From G963923955 sp963923955 (GTDB taxonomy: Bacteria > Pseudomonadota > Gammaproteobacteria > Eutrophobiales > Eutrophobiaceae): a stretch of DNA of 64,000 nucleotides. The stretch spans positions 1,922,001 to 1,986,000 of the forward strand of contig OZ000552.1 in assembly GCA_963923955.1 (NCBI GenBank). The letters run 5' to 3'. Both the position numbers and the translations under genes were made by a program. The notes beneath the pieces are model-generated. The model had not been told where the DNA came from, did no database searches, and saw only the letters and a program-made list of their open reading frames with translations. Positions 24,424 through 33,142 of this stretch are shown here, one piece after another; the stretch's first letter is position 1; every line of letters starts with the position of its first letter.

Positions 24424-26985
24424 ATGAGCTCCTCCGTCCAGGCCCGGCAGCAAAAGCACACCCCGGTGATGTTGCAATATCTGGGTTTCAAGGCGCAGCA
24501 CCCGGACATGCTGTTGCTGTTTCGCATGGGCGATTTCTATGAGTTGTTCTATGACGATGCGCATCAGGCGGCGCGGCTGCTTGATATTGCCTTAACGACT
24601 CGGGGCAAATCCGCCGGCGAGCCGATCCCCATGGCTGGTGTGCCCTGTCACGCGGTTGAGTCTTATCTGGCGAAATTGGTGCGCCTGGGCGAGTCCGTTG
24701 CCATCTGTGAGCAGATCGGCGACCCGGCCACATCCAAAGGGCCGGTGGCGCGCAGGATAGCCCGCATTGTCACGCCCGGTACGCTGACTGATGATGCCTT
24801 GCTGGAAGAGCACCGGGACAACCTGCTGCTTGCCATACATGCCGAGCAGGAGCAGTTTGGGATTGCCGCCCTGGAACTGGCCAGCGGTCGCTTTACGCTG
24901 ATGCAGCTAAGGGGCATGGCCGCGCTGGAGAGCGAACTGAAACGTCTTCAGCCCGCCGAGCTGTTGCTCGCCGAAGACAGCGCCTTGCATTCCCGGCTTG
25001 AGCAGGCCGCCTGCAATACCACGCTACGCCCCGCCTGGCAGTTTGCTCTGGCAACGGCGACAGAGACGATCAAAGAGAAATATGCGGTGCGAGATTTACG
25101 CGGCTTTGGCTGCGAGGAGCTGCCCATGGCAGTGGCCGCCGCCGGCGCAGTGCTGCACTATGCGCGGGAAACGCAGCGCAGCAGCCTGATCCATCTACAG
25201 GCCATCCGCGTTGAGCAGAGCCATGAATGCATTGTGCTGGATGCGGTCAGTCGGCGTAACCTCGAACTGGAACAGGACTTATCCGGCAACAAGGCCCATA
25301 GCCTGCTGGGGGTACTGGATAATACCGCCACCGCCATGGGCGCGCGTCTGCTACGGCGCTGGCTACACCGGCCGCTGCGCACACGCCGGATGTTGAGCCT
25401 GCGTCATGATGCCGTCCGACAGCTGCTCAATGACAGAAAGTATGTCGCCATCCGCAGGGCCTTAAGCGGCATAAGCGATGTCGAGCGCATCTTAACCCGC
25501 GTTGCACTCAAATCAGCCCGCCCGCGCGATCTCATTCAACTAAGAAATACCTTAGGCGCGCTGCCGGCCTTAGGCAAAGAACTGCAAGCCATCGACAGCC
25601 CGCGCATTGCTGAATTGATCAAAGCGATACGTTGTCCGCCCGGGTTATCTTCGTTCTTGGCCAAGGCCCTGCTGGACTCGCCGCCAACCACGGTGCGGGA
25701 CGGAGGTGTTATCGCCGACGGCTTTGATGCCGAGCTGGATGCCTTGCGTCGGCTAAGCAGTGACGCCGGTGAGTTTTTGATTGAACTGGAGGGCAAAGAA
25801 AGGCAACGCAGCGGCATTGCCAACTTAAAGGTCGGCTATAACCGCGTGCACGGCTATTACATCGAGGTCAGCCGCCAGCAGAGCGGCGAGGTGCCGGCGG
25901 ATTATCATCGGCGCCAGACCTTGAAAGCAACGGAGCGTTTTATTACCGAAGAGCTAAAGCGCTTTGAGGAGAATATCTTGAGCGCTCGTGAGAAGGCACT
26001 GGCCCGGGAAAAGATGCTGTATGAGTCGGTGCTGTGCAGGATCTGTGATGATCTGGGTGCATTGCAGGCCTGCGCAACGGCGCTTGCTGAAGCTGACGTG
26101 CTGGCCTGTCTGGCCGAGAGGGCGGCGCAGCTTAATTTCAATCAACCTGAGTTCACGGACTCCCCCGGGCTTGCGATCATCGCCGGGCGCCATCCTGTTG
26201 TGGAGCAATTACAGGCCGAGGCATTCATCGCCAATGATACGGTCTTGGATGATGCGCGGCGCATGTTGATCATCACCGGCCCCAATATGGGCGGTAAATC
26301 TACCTATATGCGCCAGACGGCCTTGATCGTGATCCTGGCGCACATCGGCAGTTTCGTGCCGGCGGAGAAGGCGGTGCTCGGCCCAGTCGATCGCATCTTC
26401 ACGCGCATCGGCGCGGCCGATGATCTGTCCCGCGGCCAGTCCACTTTTATGGTGGAGATGACAGAGACGGCCAATATTCTCAACAACGCCAGCGCACACA
26501 GCCTGGTGCTGATGGATGAGATCGGCAGGGGAACCAGCACCTATGACGGCCTGTCCCTGGCCTGGGCCTGTGCTGATTATCTGGCCAGAGGCACGCGCGC
26601 CTTTAGCCTTTTTGCCACGCATTATTTTGAGTTGACCGCCCTGCCTGCGCAGCTGGACAATGCCGCCAATGTCCATGTCGATGTCATTGAGCATGGCGAC
26701 AGCATTATCTTCATGCACCGGGTGAAAGACGGGGCGGCCAACCGCAGCTACGGCCTGCAGGTGGCGCAACTGGCCGGTGTCCCCGGCGATATTATCGCCC
26801 ATGCCAAACAGCGCCTGCATGAAATCAGCCAGGGCAATATTTCTTTCTCTGCAAGTCCGTTGCAAGATGATCTGTTTCCGCAACAACACCCGTTGCTGAC
26901 AGAAATGCAGGCGCTCGACCCGGACCAGCTCACGCCGCGAGAGGCGCTGGCTGTTCTGTATAAACTTAAAAATCTACTGGACTAG
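24424..26985 (+). CDS. mutS: DNA mismatch repair protein MutS
   Basis: An 853-residue mismatch-recognition ATPase, the full length of the MutS1 family. The Phe-x-Glu that wedges into the mismatch is F38-Y39-E40 in MGDFYELFYDDA. Connector, lever and clamp domains follow. The ATPase has Walker A GPNMGGKST near residue 619, then STFMVEM, the Walker B line LVLMDEIGRGTSTYDG, and SLFATHYFEL. The C-terminal tail has the DPDQLTPREALAVLYKLK tetramerisation motif. fdxA lies nearby, a familiar order in gammaproteobacteria, but here a two-gene ABC transporter intervenes. Confidence 0.97.
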   Translation: MSSSVQARQQKHTPVMLQYLGFKAQHPDMLLLFRMGDFYELFYDDAHQAARLLDIALTTRGKSAGEPIPMAGVPCHAVESYLAKLVRLGESVAICEQIGDPATSKGPVARRIARIVTPGTLTDDALLEEHRDNLLLAIHAEQEQFGIAALELASGRFTLMQLRGMAALESELKRLQPAELLLAEDSALHSRLEQAACNTTLRPAWQFALATATETIKEKYAVRDLRGFGCEELPMAVAAAGAVLHYARETQRSSLIHLQAIRVEQSHECIVLDAVSRRNLELEQDLSGNKAHSLLGVLDNTATAMGARLLRRWLHRPLRTRRMLSLRHDAVRQLLNDRKYVAIRRALSGISDVERILTRVALKSARPRDLIQLRNTLGALPALGKELQAIDSPRIAELIKAIRCPPGLSSFLAKALLDSPPTTVRDGGVIADGFDAELDALRRLSSDAGEFLIELEGKERQRSGIANLKVGYNRVHGYYIEVSRQQSGEVPADYHRRQTLKATERFITEELKRFEENILSAREKALAREKMLYESVLCRICDDLGALQACATALAEADVLACLAERAAQLNFNQPEFTDSPGLAIIAGRHPVVEQLQAEAFIANDTVLDDARRMLIITGPNMGGKSTYMRQTALIVILAHIGSFVPAEKAVLGPVDRIFTRIGAADDLSRGQSTFMVEMTETANILNNASAHSLVLMDEIGRGTSTYDGLSLAWACADYLARGTRAFSLFATHYFELTALPAQLDNAANVHVDVIEHGDSIIFMHRVKDGAANRSYGLQVAQLAGVPGDIIAHAKQRLHEISQGNISFSASPLQDDLFPQQHPLLTEMQALDPDQLTPREALAVLYKLKNLLD

Positions 26986-27002
26986 GCACTGCTCCTTTTT
27001 AT

Positions 27003-27839
27003 TTGCTCGTGGATGTCCTTAAAAAGATGAACTGGCAACGAATTACTCTAATCGCCGGCTTTGACCTTCAGTATTCGCTGTTAAGGGCAAAGGGGCTGTT
27101 TTTTCTCGCCCCGTTTTTGCTGTTCTGGGGCCTGCTCCTCTATCACACAGACGCCGACATCATCGCCCGGCTCAAGTCCGTAGAAGTATTCACGGCACTC
27201 TCGGCCTGGCTAGGTGCCGAGACGGCGAGGACGCTGCTGTGGGAACATCCGGTAATGCTCTCGGCGTTCCTGCTTATTAGCCTGATGACGGCGCCGGCCT
27301 TTATGCTGCTGGCCGGCAATAATCAATTCTCCTCCGCGCTGTCATCGGGCTACTTTCGTTTCCTCTGTACGCGTTGCAGGCGGCTGGAAATATTTATCGG
27401 CCACTATCTGGGCAGCCTTGCTCTGGCGGGCATAGCCCTGCTGCTCATCGGCATCTATTGCCTTGGCCTGTCCGCCAGCCACGAGTCCTACCCGTTCTCA
27501 TTTGTATTCCTCTATTTCCTTAAAATTATGCTCATTGTGATGCTCTACCATGCGGCCCTGCTCAGCTATACCGCCATCATCTCGGCTGCGCTTGGCTCGC
27601 CGCTGGGCAGCCTGCTGCTGGCCGCTGTCGGCTATGCGGGCCTGCTGGTATTTGCCTCCATAGCAAATACCATGCACGGCGACACGCAGCTGTTCTCTTA
27701 TGTCTTGCCGGGCAGCTTGAAACCCTTGTTGCTGGATATGAATACGCTTGGGTTCATGTGGGCGAGCCTGGCGCTGCCGGTCTATATCATGGCCTATGGA
27801 CTGCTGGCCTGGGCTATTTTTAAGCAACGAGACTTTTGA
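27003..27839 (+). CDS. ABC-2-type transporter permease
   Basis: A 278-residue membrane protein with about six hydrophobic segments (for example LFFLAPFLLFWGLLLYH and LALAGIALLLIGIYCLG). It overlaps the following ATPase gene by 4 bases, so the two form a transporter pair. The frame opens with TTG at 27003; GTG 27009 and ATG 27027 are other possible starts, none with a strong ribosome-binding site. It lies 17 bases after mutS and may be co-transcribed. The transported substrate is unknown; a lipid, drug or peptide exporter role is possible. Confidence 0.7.
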   Translation: MLVDVLKKMNWQRITLIAGFDLQYSLLRAKGLFFLAPFLLFWGLLLYHTDADIIARLKSVEVFTALSAWLGAETARTLLWEHPVMLSAFLLISLMTAPAFMLLAGNNQFSSALSSGYFRFLCTRCRRLEIFIGHYLGSLALAGIALLLIGIYCLGLSASHESYPFSFVFLYFLKIMLIVMLYHAALLSYTAIISAALGSPLGSLLLAAVGYAGLLVFASIANTMHGDTQLFSYVLPGSLKPLLLDMNTLGFMWASLALPVYIMAYGLLAWAIFKQRDF

Positions 27840-28768
27840 TGAGCAGGCTGATTGAAATTGAGGGCCTGACGAAACGGTATGGCGCAAGGCGCGCAATCAA
27901 TGACATCAGTCTCTCGCTGGATAAGGGCGGGATCATCGGGCTGGTAGGCAAAAACGGTGCCGGCAAGACCACCTTGCTGTCGATGCTGGCGGGCGCACTG
28001 GCGCCCACGTCCGGGAGCGTCCGCATCCTGGGTCACCCGGCCTCTGCCCCGGCGCTGCTCGGCAAGATCAATATCCTGCTGCAAGATGCGAATTTTACAA
28101 ACGGCATTCCTGTTAATAAACAGCTTGTTCACTTTGCCCGCCTGCAGGGCATGAACAAGACCGCGGCCAGAGAGGAAGTTACGCGCCTGCTTGCCCGGCT
28201 CAGCAATGCCGCATACGCAGAGAAGGCACCGGCGGCGATGAGCCACGGACAGCGCAAACAACTTGGCATCATGCAGAGCCTTATCGGTGCGCCTGCGCTC
28301 ATCCTGCTTGATGAGCCCACCGCCGGCCTTGATCCGGTAGCCGCCGGCGCCATACGCCGGATGATCCAGGATCTTGCCGAACGCAGCACCTTCATTATCA
28401 GCTCGCACAACTTATATGAGCTTGAAGACATCTGTACGCGCATCTTGGTGCTGGATGACGGCCGGCTGAAGATGAATACCACCCTTGCTGCGCTGGGTAG
28501 GGCAAGCAACTGCATCCATGTTACGCTCGATGGCAGTGCGTCTGAGGCATTGTTATCGGCCTTGTCCCGGCTGCCCGGCATCATCGAAGTCAATGTAGAT
28601 CAGGCCGCTGCAGAGAAGATCGCCCTGCATTTTGCCGGCCCTGAAGTCGATAAGCTGCAACTGCAGATCCAGGGCCTGGTAATAGAACACGGTTATAGTG
28701 CGCTGCAGCTGGGCCGCGGCGAGAACATGCTTGGCAGTCTATTATCCGATCTCACCGAAGGCACTTAG
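27836..28768 (+). CDS. ABC transporter ATP-binding protein
   Basis: A 310-residue ATPase. Walker A is GKNGAGKTT (about residues 38-46), the signature is a variant MSHGQRKQ (about residue 133) in place of LSGGQ, and Walker B is LILLDEPTAGLDP, followed by the switch histidine in FIISSHNLYELED. About 90 extra C-terminal residues form a domain found in ABC-2-type ATPases. It pairs with the permease at 27003-27839. Substrate unknown. Confidence 0.88.
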   Translation: MMSRLIEIEGLTKRYGARRAINDISLSLDKGGIIGLVGKNGAGKTTLLSMLAGALAPTSGSVRILGHPASAPALLGKINILLQDANFTNGIPVNKQLVHFARLQGMNKTAAREEVTRLLARLSNAAYAEKAPAAMSHGQRKQLGIMQSLIGAPALILLDEPTAGLDPVAAGAIRRMIQDLAERSTFIISSHNLYELEDICTRILVLDDGRLKMNTTLAALGRASNCIHVTLDGSASEALLSALSRLPGIIEVNVDQAAAEKIALHFAGPEVDKLQLQIQGLVIEHGYSALQLGRGENMLGSLLSDLTEGT

Positions 28769-28864
28769 GCCGAAAATAGCCCGGCGAAAAGGCACTTTTT
28801 CCAAGGGCGTTTAAGCGCTATGATGTGCGCGGTTTTTATAAAATTATAAACACAGGAAGAGGCC

Positions 28865-29188
28865 ATGCCATTTATCGTCACTGAAAACTGCATCAAGTGC
28901 AAATACACCGATTGCGTGGAAGTGTGCCCGGTGGACTGCTTTCATGAAGGCCCGAATATGCTGGTGATCGACCCGGACGAGTGCATCGATTGTACGCTGT
29001 GTGAACCTGAGTGCCCGGTGGAGGCGATTATGTCTGAGGATGACGTACCGGAAAGTATGCAACCATTTATTGAGCTAAATGCCGAGTTGTCGAGAGACTG
29101 GCCGGTCATCAATACCATAAAAGATGCACCGGCGGATGCCGATGACTGGAAGGAAGTTACGGATAAACTAAAATTTCTGGAGCGTTAA
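28865..29188 (+). CDS. fdxA: Seven-iron ferredoxin FdxA
   Basis: A 107-residue ferredoxin of the Azotobacter FdI type carrying one 3Fe-4S and one 4Fe-4S cluster. The first motif is CIKCKYTDCVEVCPVDC (C9, C12, C17, C21, with the extra C25), and the second is CIDCTLCEPECP. The acidic C-terminal extension of about 45 residues is standard. It carries electrons at low potential, though its partners are often unknown. A good ribosome-binding site (AGGAAGAGG) precedes it, and a Rho-independent terminator follows. Confidence 0.95.
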   Translation: MPFIVTENCIKCKYTDCVEVCPVDCFHEGPNMLVIDPDECIDCTLCEPECPVEAIMSEDDVPESMQPFIELNAELSRDWPVINTIKDAPADADDWKEVTDKLKFLER

Positions 29189-29211
29189 TCAAGCGTTTGC
29201 CTATTCTTAAG

Positions 29212-29249
29212 AACCCTAAAACATGCCCGGCAGTGTCCGGGGGGTTTTT
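29212..29249 (+). terminator. Rho-independent terminator after fdxA
   Basis: CCCGG (29226-29230) pairs with CCGGG (29237-29241) around a 6-base loop, with an outer AACCC/GGGTT pairing possible, followed by five Ts. It lies 24 bases past the fdxA stop. Confidence 0.7.
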
Positions 29250-29445
29250 CTCTGGAGCAGACCTTCCAAAACCCGCTGCAAGCATCCGAGTTTTCTTATG
29301 AATAATTCGCCATTGCGGGTGAATCTGTGGCAACATTTTGCTAAATTTGAGTTGATATACAAAGGCGAGACTAAGGACATGCACCGGCGGGATTAGGCCC
29401 GGGTTGTATCTCTAACTATATGAAAAATATAGAAAATAATCATCA

Positions 29446-30216
29446 ATGAGCCTATCCGACAGACTGGAAATCGCAAACTTCTCCGATACCGGCCGGCGCC
29501 GGGAACACAATGAAGACAGCACCTTGAGTGACTGCGCTCAAGGTCTGGTCGTGCTGGCCGATGGCATGGGCGGCTATGAGGCGGGCGAGGTGGCCAGTGC
29601 TATTGCTGTGACCGCCACCCATCATCAGATAAAGGCGGGCCTGCCCCATTTACCGCCCGGCCGGCTTGACAAAGAAAGCGGTCTCACGCATGAGTCAATT
29701 CTGGTCAAAAAGGCAATAATTCAAGCAAATTCAGGCATTTACAACACCGCCCAATCCCATCCGGAATGCCAAGGCATGGGCACAACCATCGTTGTCAGCC
29801 TGTTTCGTCAGGCTCAGATCATCTTTGCGCATGTGGGCGATTCCAGGCTCTATCGGCAGCGTAACAATGAATTTACTCGGCTGACCCGGGACCACTCCCT
29901 GATCGAGGAGCTCATTGCCCAAGGCTTCTATACCCCGGAAGAGGCCGCACAAAACACGCCCAAAAATCTGGTGACCCGCGCTCTAGGGATTGATCCGGAG
30001 GTGGAGGTTGATGTAGCCGAAGAGACGATAAGCCCCGGGGATATTTACCTGCTGTGTTCAGATGGATTAAATGATATGGTAGAAGATGAAGAAATTCACT
30101 TAACCCTGAGTAAATATAGTGCTAATCTTGCACAAGCCGGGCAGGAATTGGTGGACCTGGCCAATAAAAAAGGAGGTAAAGATAATATCTCCGTTGTGTT
30201 AATCCGGGTGCGCTAG
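29446..30216 (+). CDS. PP2C-type serine/threonine protein phosphatase
   Basis: A 256-residue metal-dependent phosphatase. The PPM motifs are in order: RREHNEDS, LVVLADGMGGYEAGE (metal-binding Asp), GMGTTIVV, FAHVGDSRLYR, LTRDHSL, LLCSDGLNDMV and KGGKDNISVVL. It removes phosphate from Ser/Thr residues in the cytosol. It is followed 82 bases later by an FHA-domain protein that would read phosphothreonine, so the two probably form part of a Ser/Thr phospho-signalling module. No kinase is in the window. In other gammaproteobacteria such pairs accompany type VI secretion or envelope control; no such genes are seen here. Confidence 0.93.
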   Translation: MSLSDRLEIANFSDTGRRREHNEDSTLSDCAQGLVVLADGMGGYEAGEVASAIAVTATHHQIKAGLPHLPPGRLDKESGLTHESILVKKAIIQANSGIYNTAQSHPECQGMGTTIVVSLFRQAQIIFAHVGDSRLYRQRNNEFTRLTRDHSLIEELIAQGFYTPEEAAQNTPKNLVTRALGIDPEVEVDVAEETISPGDIYLLCSDGLNDMVEDEEIHLTLSKYSANLAQAGQELVDLANKKGGKDNISVVLIRVR

Positions 30217-30298
30217 GCTTTTCTCGCATCGTAAAACGGCTTTTTTAAGCAATAATTTTAGTCGCTTTTTTAGTGTCAGGGGAAAACAGGACAAAGCA

Positions 30299-31006
30299 AT
30301 GGCAAAGTTAGTTCTAAGCTTAAGTGGCGTCGTCCAGGGTGAATATGAGCTCAACAAAGAGCGCCTCACCATCGGGCGGAAGGCTGAAAACGATATACCC
30401 ATCGATAATCTGGCGGTGAGTGGCAAGCACGCGCTGGTGCTCACCATCCTGGATGATTCCTTTCTGGAAGACCTGGGCAGCACCAACGGCACCTATGTCA
30501 ATGGCAAGCTGGTGAAAAAACACGCTCTGAAAGACGGCGATGTCGTGGCCATCGGCAAGCACGAGTTGAAGTACGTGAATGAGAATGCGGGGGCGGAAGA
30601 TGACGATGAGGAGGATGATTTTGAGAAGACCATGATCATCCGGCCCAGCTCCGCCAGCGCCGCAGTCGCCGCCGCAAAGGCTGCGGAAAAGGCCGGCGCC
30701 GCCCCGCCGCCGGCGGCCGCATCGGGCATGCCCTTGGGGCGCCTGACGGTCTTAAACGGCCCTATCGCCGGCAAGGAGCTGGAACTCACCAAGGCACTGA
30801 TCACCTTGGGCAAGCCCGGCACACAGGTTGCGGTCATTTCTCGGCGTCCACAGGGCTATTTTCTTACCCACGTTGAGAGTGACGGGGACGGCAAGCGTTA
30901 TCCGACCGTGAATGGCGAGGCCATCGGGCCGAAGGCGCATCTGTTGAAAGAGGGCAGTTTGATTGAACTTGCCGGTGTAAAGATGGAGTTTTCCATCGCC
31001 TCATAG
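30299..31006 (+). CDS. FHA-domain protein with a second FHA-like domain
   Basis: A 235-residue phosphopeptide-binding protein. The first FHA domain (about residues 4-92) is canonical, with the IGR motif, SGKH and LGSTNGTYVNG. An acidic patch (AEDDDEEDDFEKTMI) and an Ala/Pro linker follow. The second domain (about 145-235) has the FHA strand order (LTVLNGPIAGKELEL and ITLGKPGTQVAVISRRPQGY) but a weakened SxxH and NG region (PTVNGEAIG), so binding by it is doubtful. FEKTMI resembles phospho-acceptor threonine motifs found in FHA proteins. It probably works with the PP2C phosphatase upstream. Confidence 0.88.
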   Translation: MAKLVLSLSGVVQGEYELNKERLTIGRKAENDIPIDNLAVSGKHALVLTILDDSFLEDLGSTNGTYVNGKLVKKHALKDGDVVAIGKHELKYVNENAGAEDDDEEDDFEKTMIIRPSSASAAVAAAKAAEKAGAAPPPAAASGMPLGRLTVLNGPIAGKELELTKALITLGKPGTQVAVISRRPQGYFLTHVESDGDGKRYPTVNGEAIGPKAHLLKEGSLIELAGVKMEFSIAS

Positions 31007-31404
31007 CAGTCCCTTCACGGCACTCTCTTCACGGCACTCTCTTCACGGCAATCCCTTCACGGCAATCCGCAAGGCCGGGATGCGCCGACATAGCTCCCCT
31101 CTCCCCTCCCGACCGCCAAAGCCAGTTTTACGCTATGCCTGCCTATATGCCGTCGGTGCCTCCGCCGCCCTGCTGACCTGACACATCAAGCCTTTTAAGG
31201 TTGGTGGAGCCGGACTCAGGGCCGACATTTAGCTCATCGGTGAGAAAATATCCCTAAAGCCGTAATCGGGCGGCGGCTGATTGAAGTCATTGTGATCTCC
31301 TTATGTCATGCAAAAATCATAGCGGCAGGTGGTTTGTTAGGACGCATTGGTTTTCAACTATACAGGGAAAACGGGCAACGCAGAAATTCCACTATTAGCT
31401 CGAC
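31007..31404. other. Intergenic region with tandem repeats and a possible decayed small ORF
   Basis: After the tandem repeats no full gene is seen. On the minus strand a strong ribosome-binding site (AAGGAGAT, 31295-31302) stands before an ATG at 31290. That frame ends after 18 codons, but neighbouring frames give protein-like pieces (DFNQPPPDYGFRDIF, then ELNVGPESGSTNLKRLDVSG) down to 31143. This may be a broken small gene. Confidence 0.3.
31011..31066. repeat. Four 14-bp tandem repeats downstream of the FHA gene
   Basis: CCCTTCACGGCACT, CTCTTCACGGCACT, CTCTTCACGGCAAT and CCCTTCACGGCAAT follow one another directly, starting five bases after the FHA-gene stop. The core CTTCACGGCA is invariant. 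Possibly a binding array or slippage-prone spacer; no function is known. Confidence 0.85.
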
Positions 31405-32090
31405 TCAAGACACCTTCTGTCGCTCGGTATTGTTGGCATGGGCAGCTTGAGCCTGATAAACACCATTTACCAGTACCATCATAACAAGAGCCAAAAAAAT
31501 AGAAGCAATGTCAAATGCTTGGTATAAAAGATTTGCAGCCTTTAACACGGACATCTCTTCCGTTCCCAGGGACATAAGCCCAGCATAGTAACTCAAAATA
31601 TTATATGTCAACCAAAAGAACCACCATAAAGGTAGAATTGAGCTCACTTTTACCTCGCTCCAGTTATCTGGGTTGCTGCTTGCTTTCCATATTTCTTTCA
31701 TTGCCTGGTATGGCTTATAAAGCAAAAAACTGGAACAAAATACCACCCAACAGACCAACCTGGCGTGAACCTCATGTCTTTGGCACCAAGTTGTCTGGCA
31801 TTGTAATTGGCGCGATATATCCATTTGAGGATAAGAATAGCGGAAACAATAAATACGGTTAGATGTATGCTTGCGATAATTCCTTGCCTCCTATCACTAG
31901 CCTCAGCATCGGCAACCACCTGTTCTTGAGACGCATATACGCCTTTTTCAAAAGCAGTTAAGAGTTGGTATTCCATATTCCCAGAGATAAGCGAAATTAC
32001 CGAGACGATAATTTGGGCATATAAGAACCACCTTACCCATTGAGTAAGTTTCTCTGAGTCGATAAAACCGGTTTTCTTCTTTTGAGGCAT
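31405..32090 (-). pseudogene. DUF4328 membrane protein with a frameshift
   Basis: The 5' part (32090 to about 31725) encodes a polar start, two hydrophobic segments and GWSVGWYFVPVF. The 3' part in another frame (about 31730 to 31405) continues LLYKPYQAMKEIWKASSNP, further hydrophobic segments and a polar tail. WxVGWxFxPxxxLxKPYQAMxEIW is the DUF4328 signature, so both parts are one gene. The break lies in a run of six Ts on the coding strand (31724-31729); one extra T would restore 228 residues. The gene is more AT-rich than its neighbours. Function unknown. Confidence 0.72.
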
Positions 32091-32231
32091 ACTCTTAATT
32101 CTCCTTGTCAGATTTAGCTAGATTGTAACAGGCTTGCCAGCTAACAGATTGTAGACTCTAAAAAAGCCAGCATGCTGAAAACCTTGCCTGTTTCAATCAG
32201 GCAAACGACAAGCAAGAGCACAGTCAGCACT

Positions 32232-32972
32232 TCACGCCGCCGCCGCCAAAATAAAAATATCCTTATAAGCTAGATAGATACTGGCGGTGAACATCGGTGC
32301 CAGGATCAGCCAGCCGAGCAGCAGGGGCAGCGAGGCGATGAGCCCCAACACGAGGCCGACCAGGCCATAGACCAGCAGCGGGATGACGTTCATCAGGCAG
32401 CCCTTGAAGCTGAGTTTCAGGGCGGCAAGGAGCGGCTGATCGGCCAGCACGATCAGCACCGGGGCAAACCAGAGCGCCATCAGGGCGGGAATGTAGGCGG
32501 CCAGCCCGATCAAAATGGCCAGCAGGATGTTGCGCCCATCGCCTATGACATCGAAATCCCCGGCGGCCAGATTGTTGAAGAATTCGAAATCAGCGAATAA
32601 AACCAGCGCGGCGAGCACCATCACGACACCGGCCAGCAGGGCAAAGACCACATACAGCAGGCCGAGCAGGGCCAGGCGCCCAAGCCTGTGGGAGAAGCCG
32701 GCGAAGAGATGGGCGATGCTAAAGGCTTCGCCCTCATCTTGGGCCTTGCAACCCAGCATCAGGCCGGCCACAAACACCGGGGCCAGCACGCTGAAGATGA
32801 GATCGCCCAGCGGCGCAAAAGTCAGCGCAATCATGATCAACAGATAGATCACGGTCACGCCGAGCCAGGCCGACCAGTCGCGCTTGAAATAATCAAAGCC
32901 GCGCAAGAGCCAGGCGGCGCCCGCCGCTGCATTGTTCGTTTGGGTCTTGATGGTATTTGTCTGCTCACTCAT
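32232..32972 (-). CDS. BPSS1780-family membrane protein
   Basis: An inner-membrane protein of 246 residues, with about six hydrophobic segments after a polar N-terminus. AAWLLRGFDYFKRDWSAWLG and LMLGCKAQDEGEAFSIAHLFAGF match the conserved region of the BPSS1780 family (unknown function). I take ATG 32972 as start, because AAGGAG stands 7 bases before it, although the frame opens five codons earlier. It is divergent from the TonB-dependent receptor gene. No operon partner. Confidence 0.75.
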   Translation of the reverse strand: MSEQTNTIKTQTNNAAAGAAWLLRGFDYFKRDWSAWLGVTVIYLLIMIALTFAPLGDLIFSVLAPVFVAGLMLGCKAQDEGEAFSIAHLFAGFSHRLGRLALLGLLYVVFALLAGVVMVLAALVLFADFEFFNNLAAGDFDVIGDGRNILLAILIGLAAYIPALMALWFAPVLIVLADQPLLAALKLSFKGCLMNVIPLLVYGLVGLVLGLIASLPLLLGWLILAPMFTASIYLAYKDIFILAAAA

Positions 32973-33070
32973 TGGCGTCTCCTTCAATTAGCTGTGCTGG
33001 TTTTTAGCTTGTTGAACATTGACCGGCCTGCATAAAGCGATTACTGTTCACATCCGCCGGGCTTTAAGTA

Positions 33071-33100
33071 TTTACGTTACTTTGTAAGAACAATTATACA
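33071..33100 (+). promoter_or_regulatory. Weak candidate promoter of the TonB-dependent receptor
   Basis: TTTACG (33071-33076) and TATACA (33095-33100) with an 18-base spacer, 42 bases before the ATG. The match to sigma-70 is moderate. Confidence 0.28.
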
Positions 33101-33142
33101 GATTTTTCAGCAACTACCATTTTGCAATAAAGGGGAACAAGC

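Noticed and set aside
23310..24840. Shared 17-base string CTGCTGCTTGCCATACA in the tadE-like flank and in mutS
   Set aside because: Too short, with no similarity beyond it on either side; probably chance.
26209..26889. Minus-strand ORF of 226 codons
   Set aside because: It is antisense to the MutS ATPase domain and reflects codon bias in a GC-rich gene.
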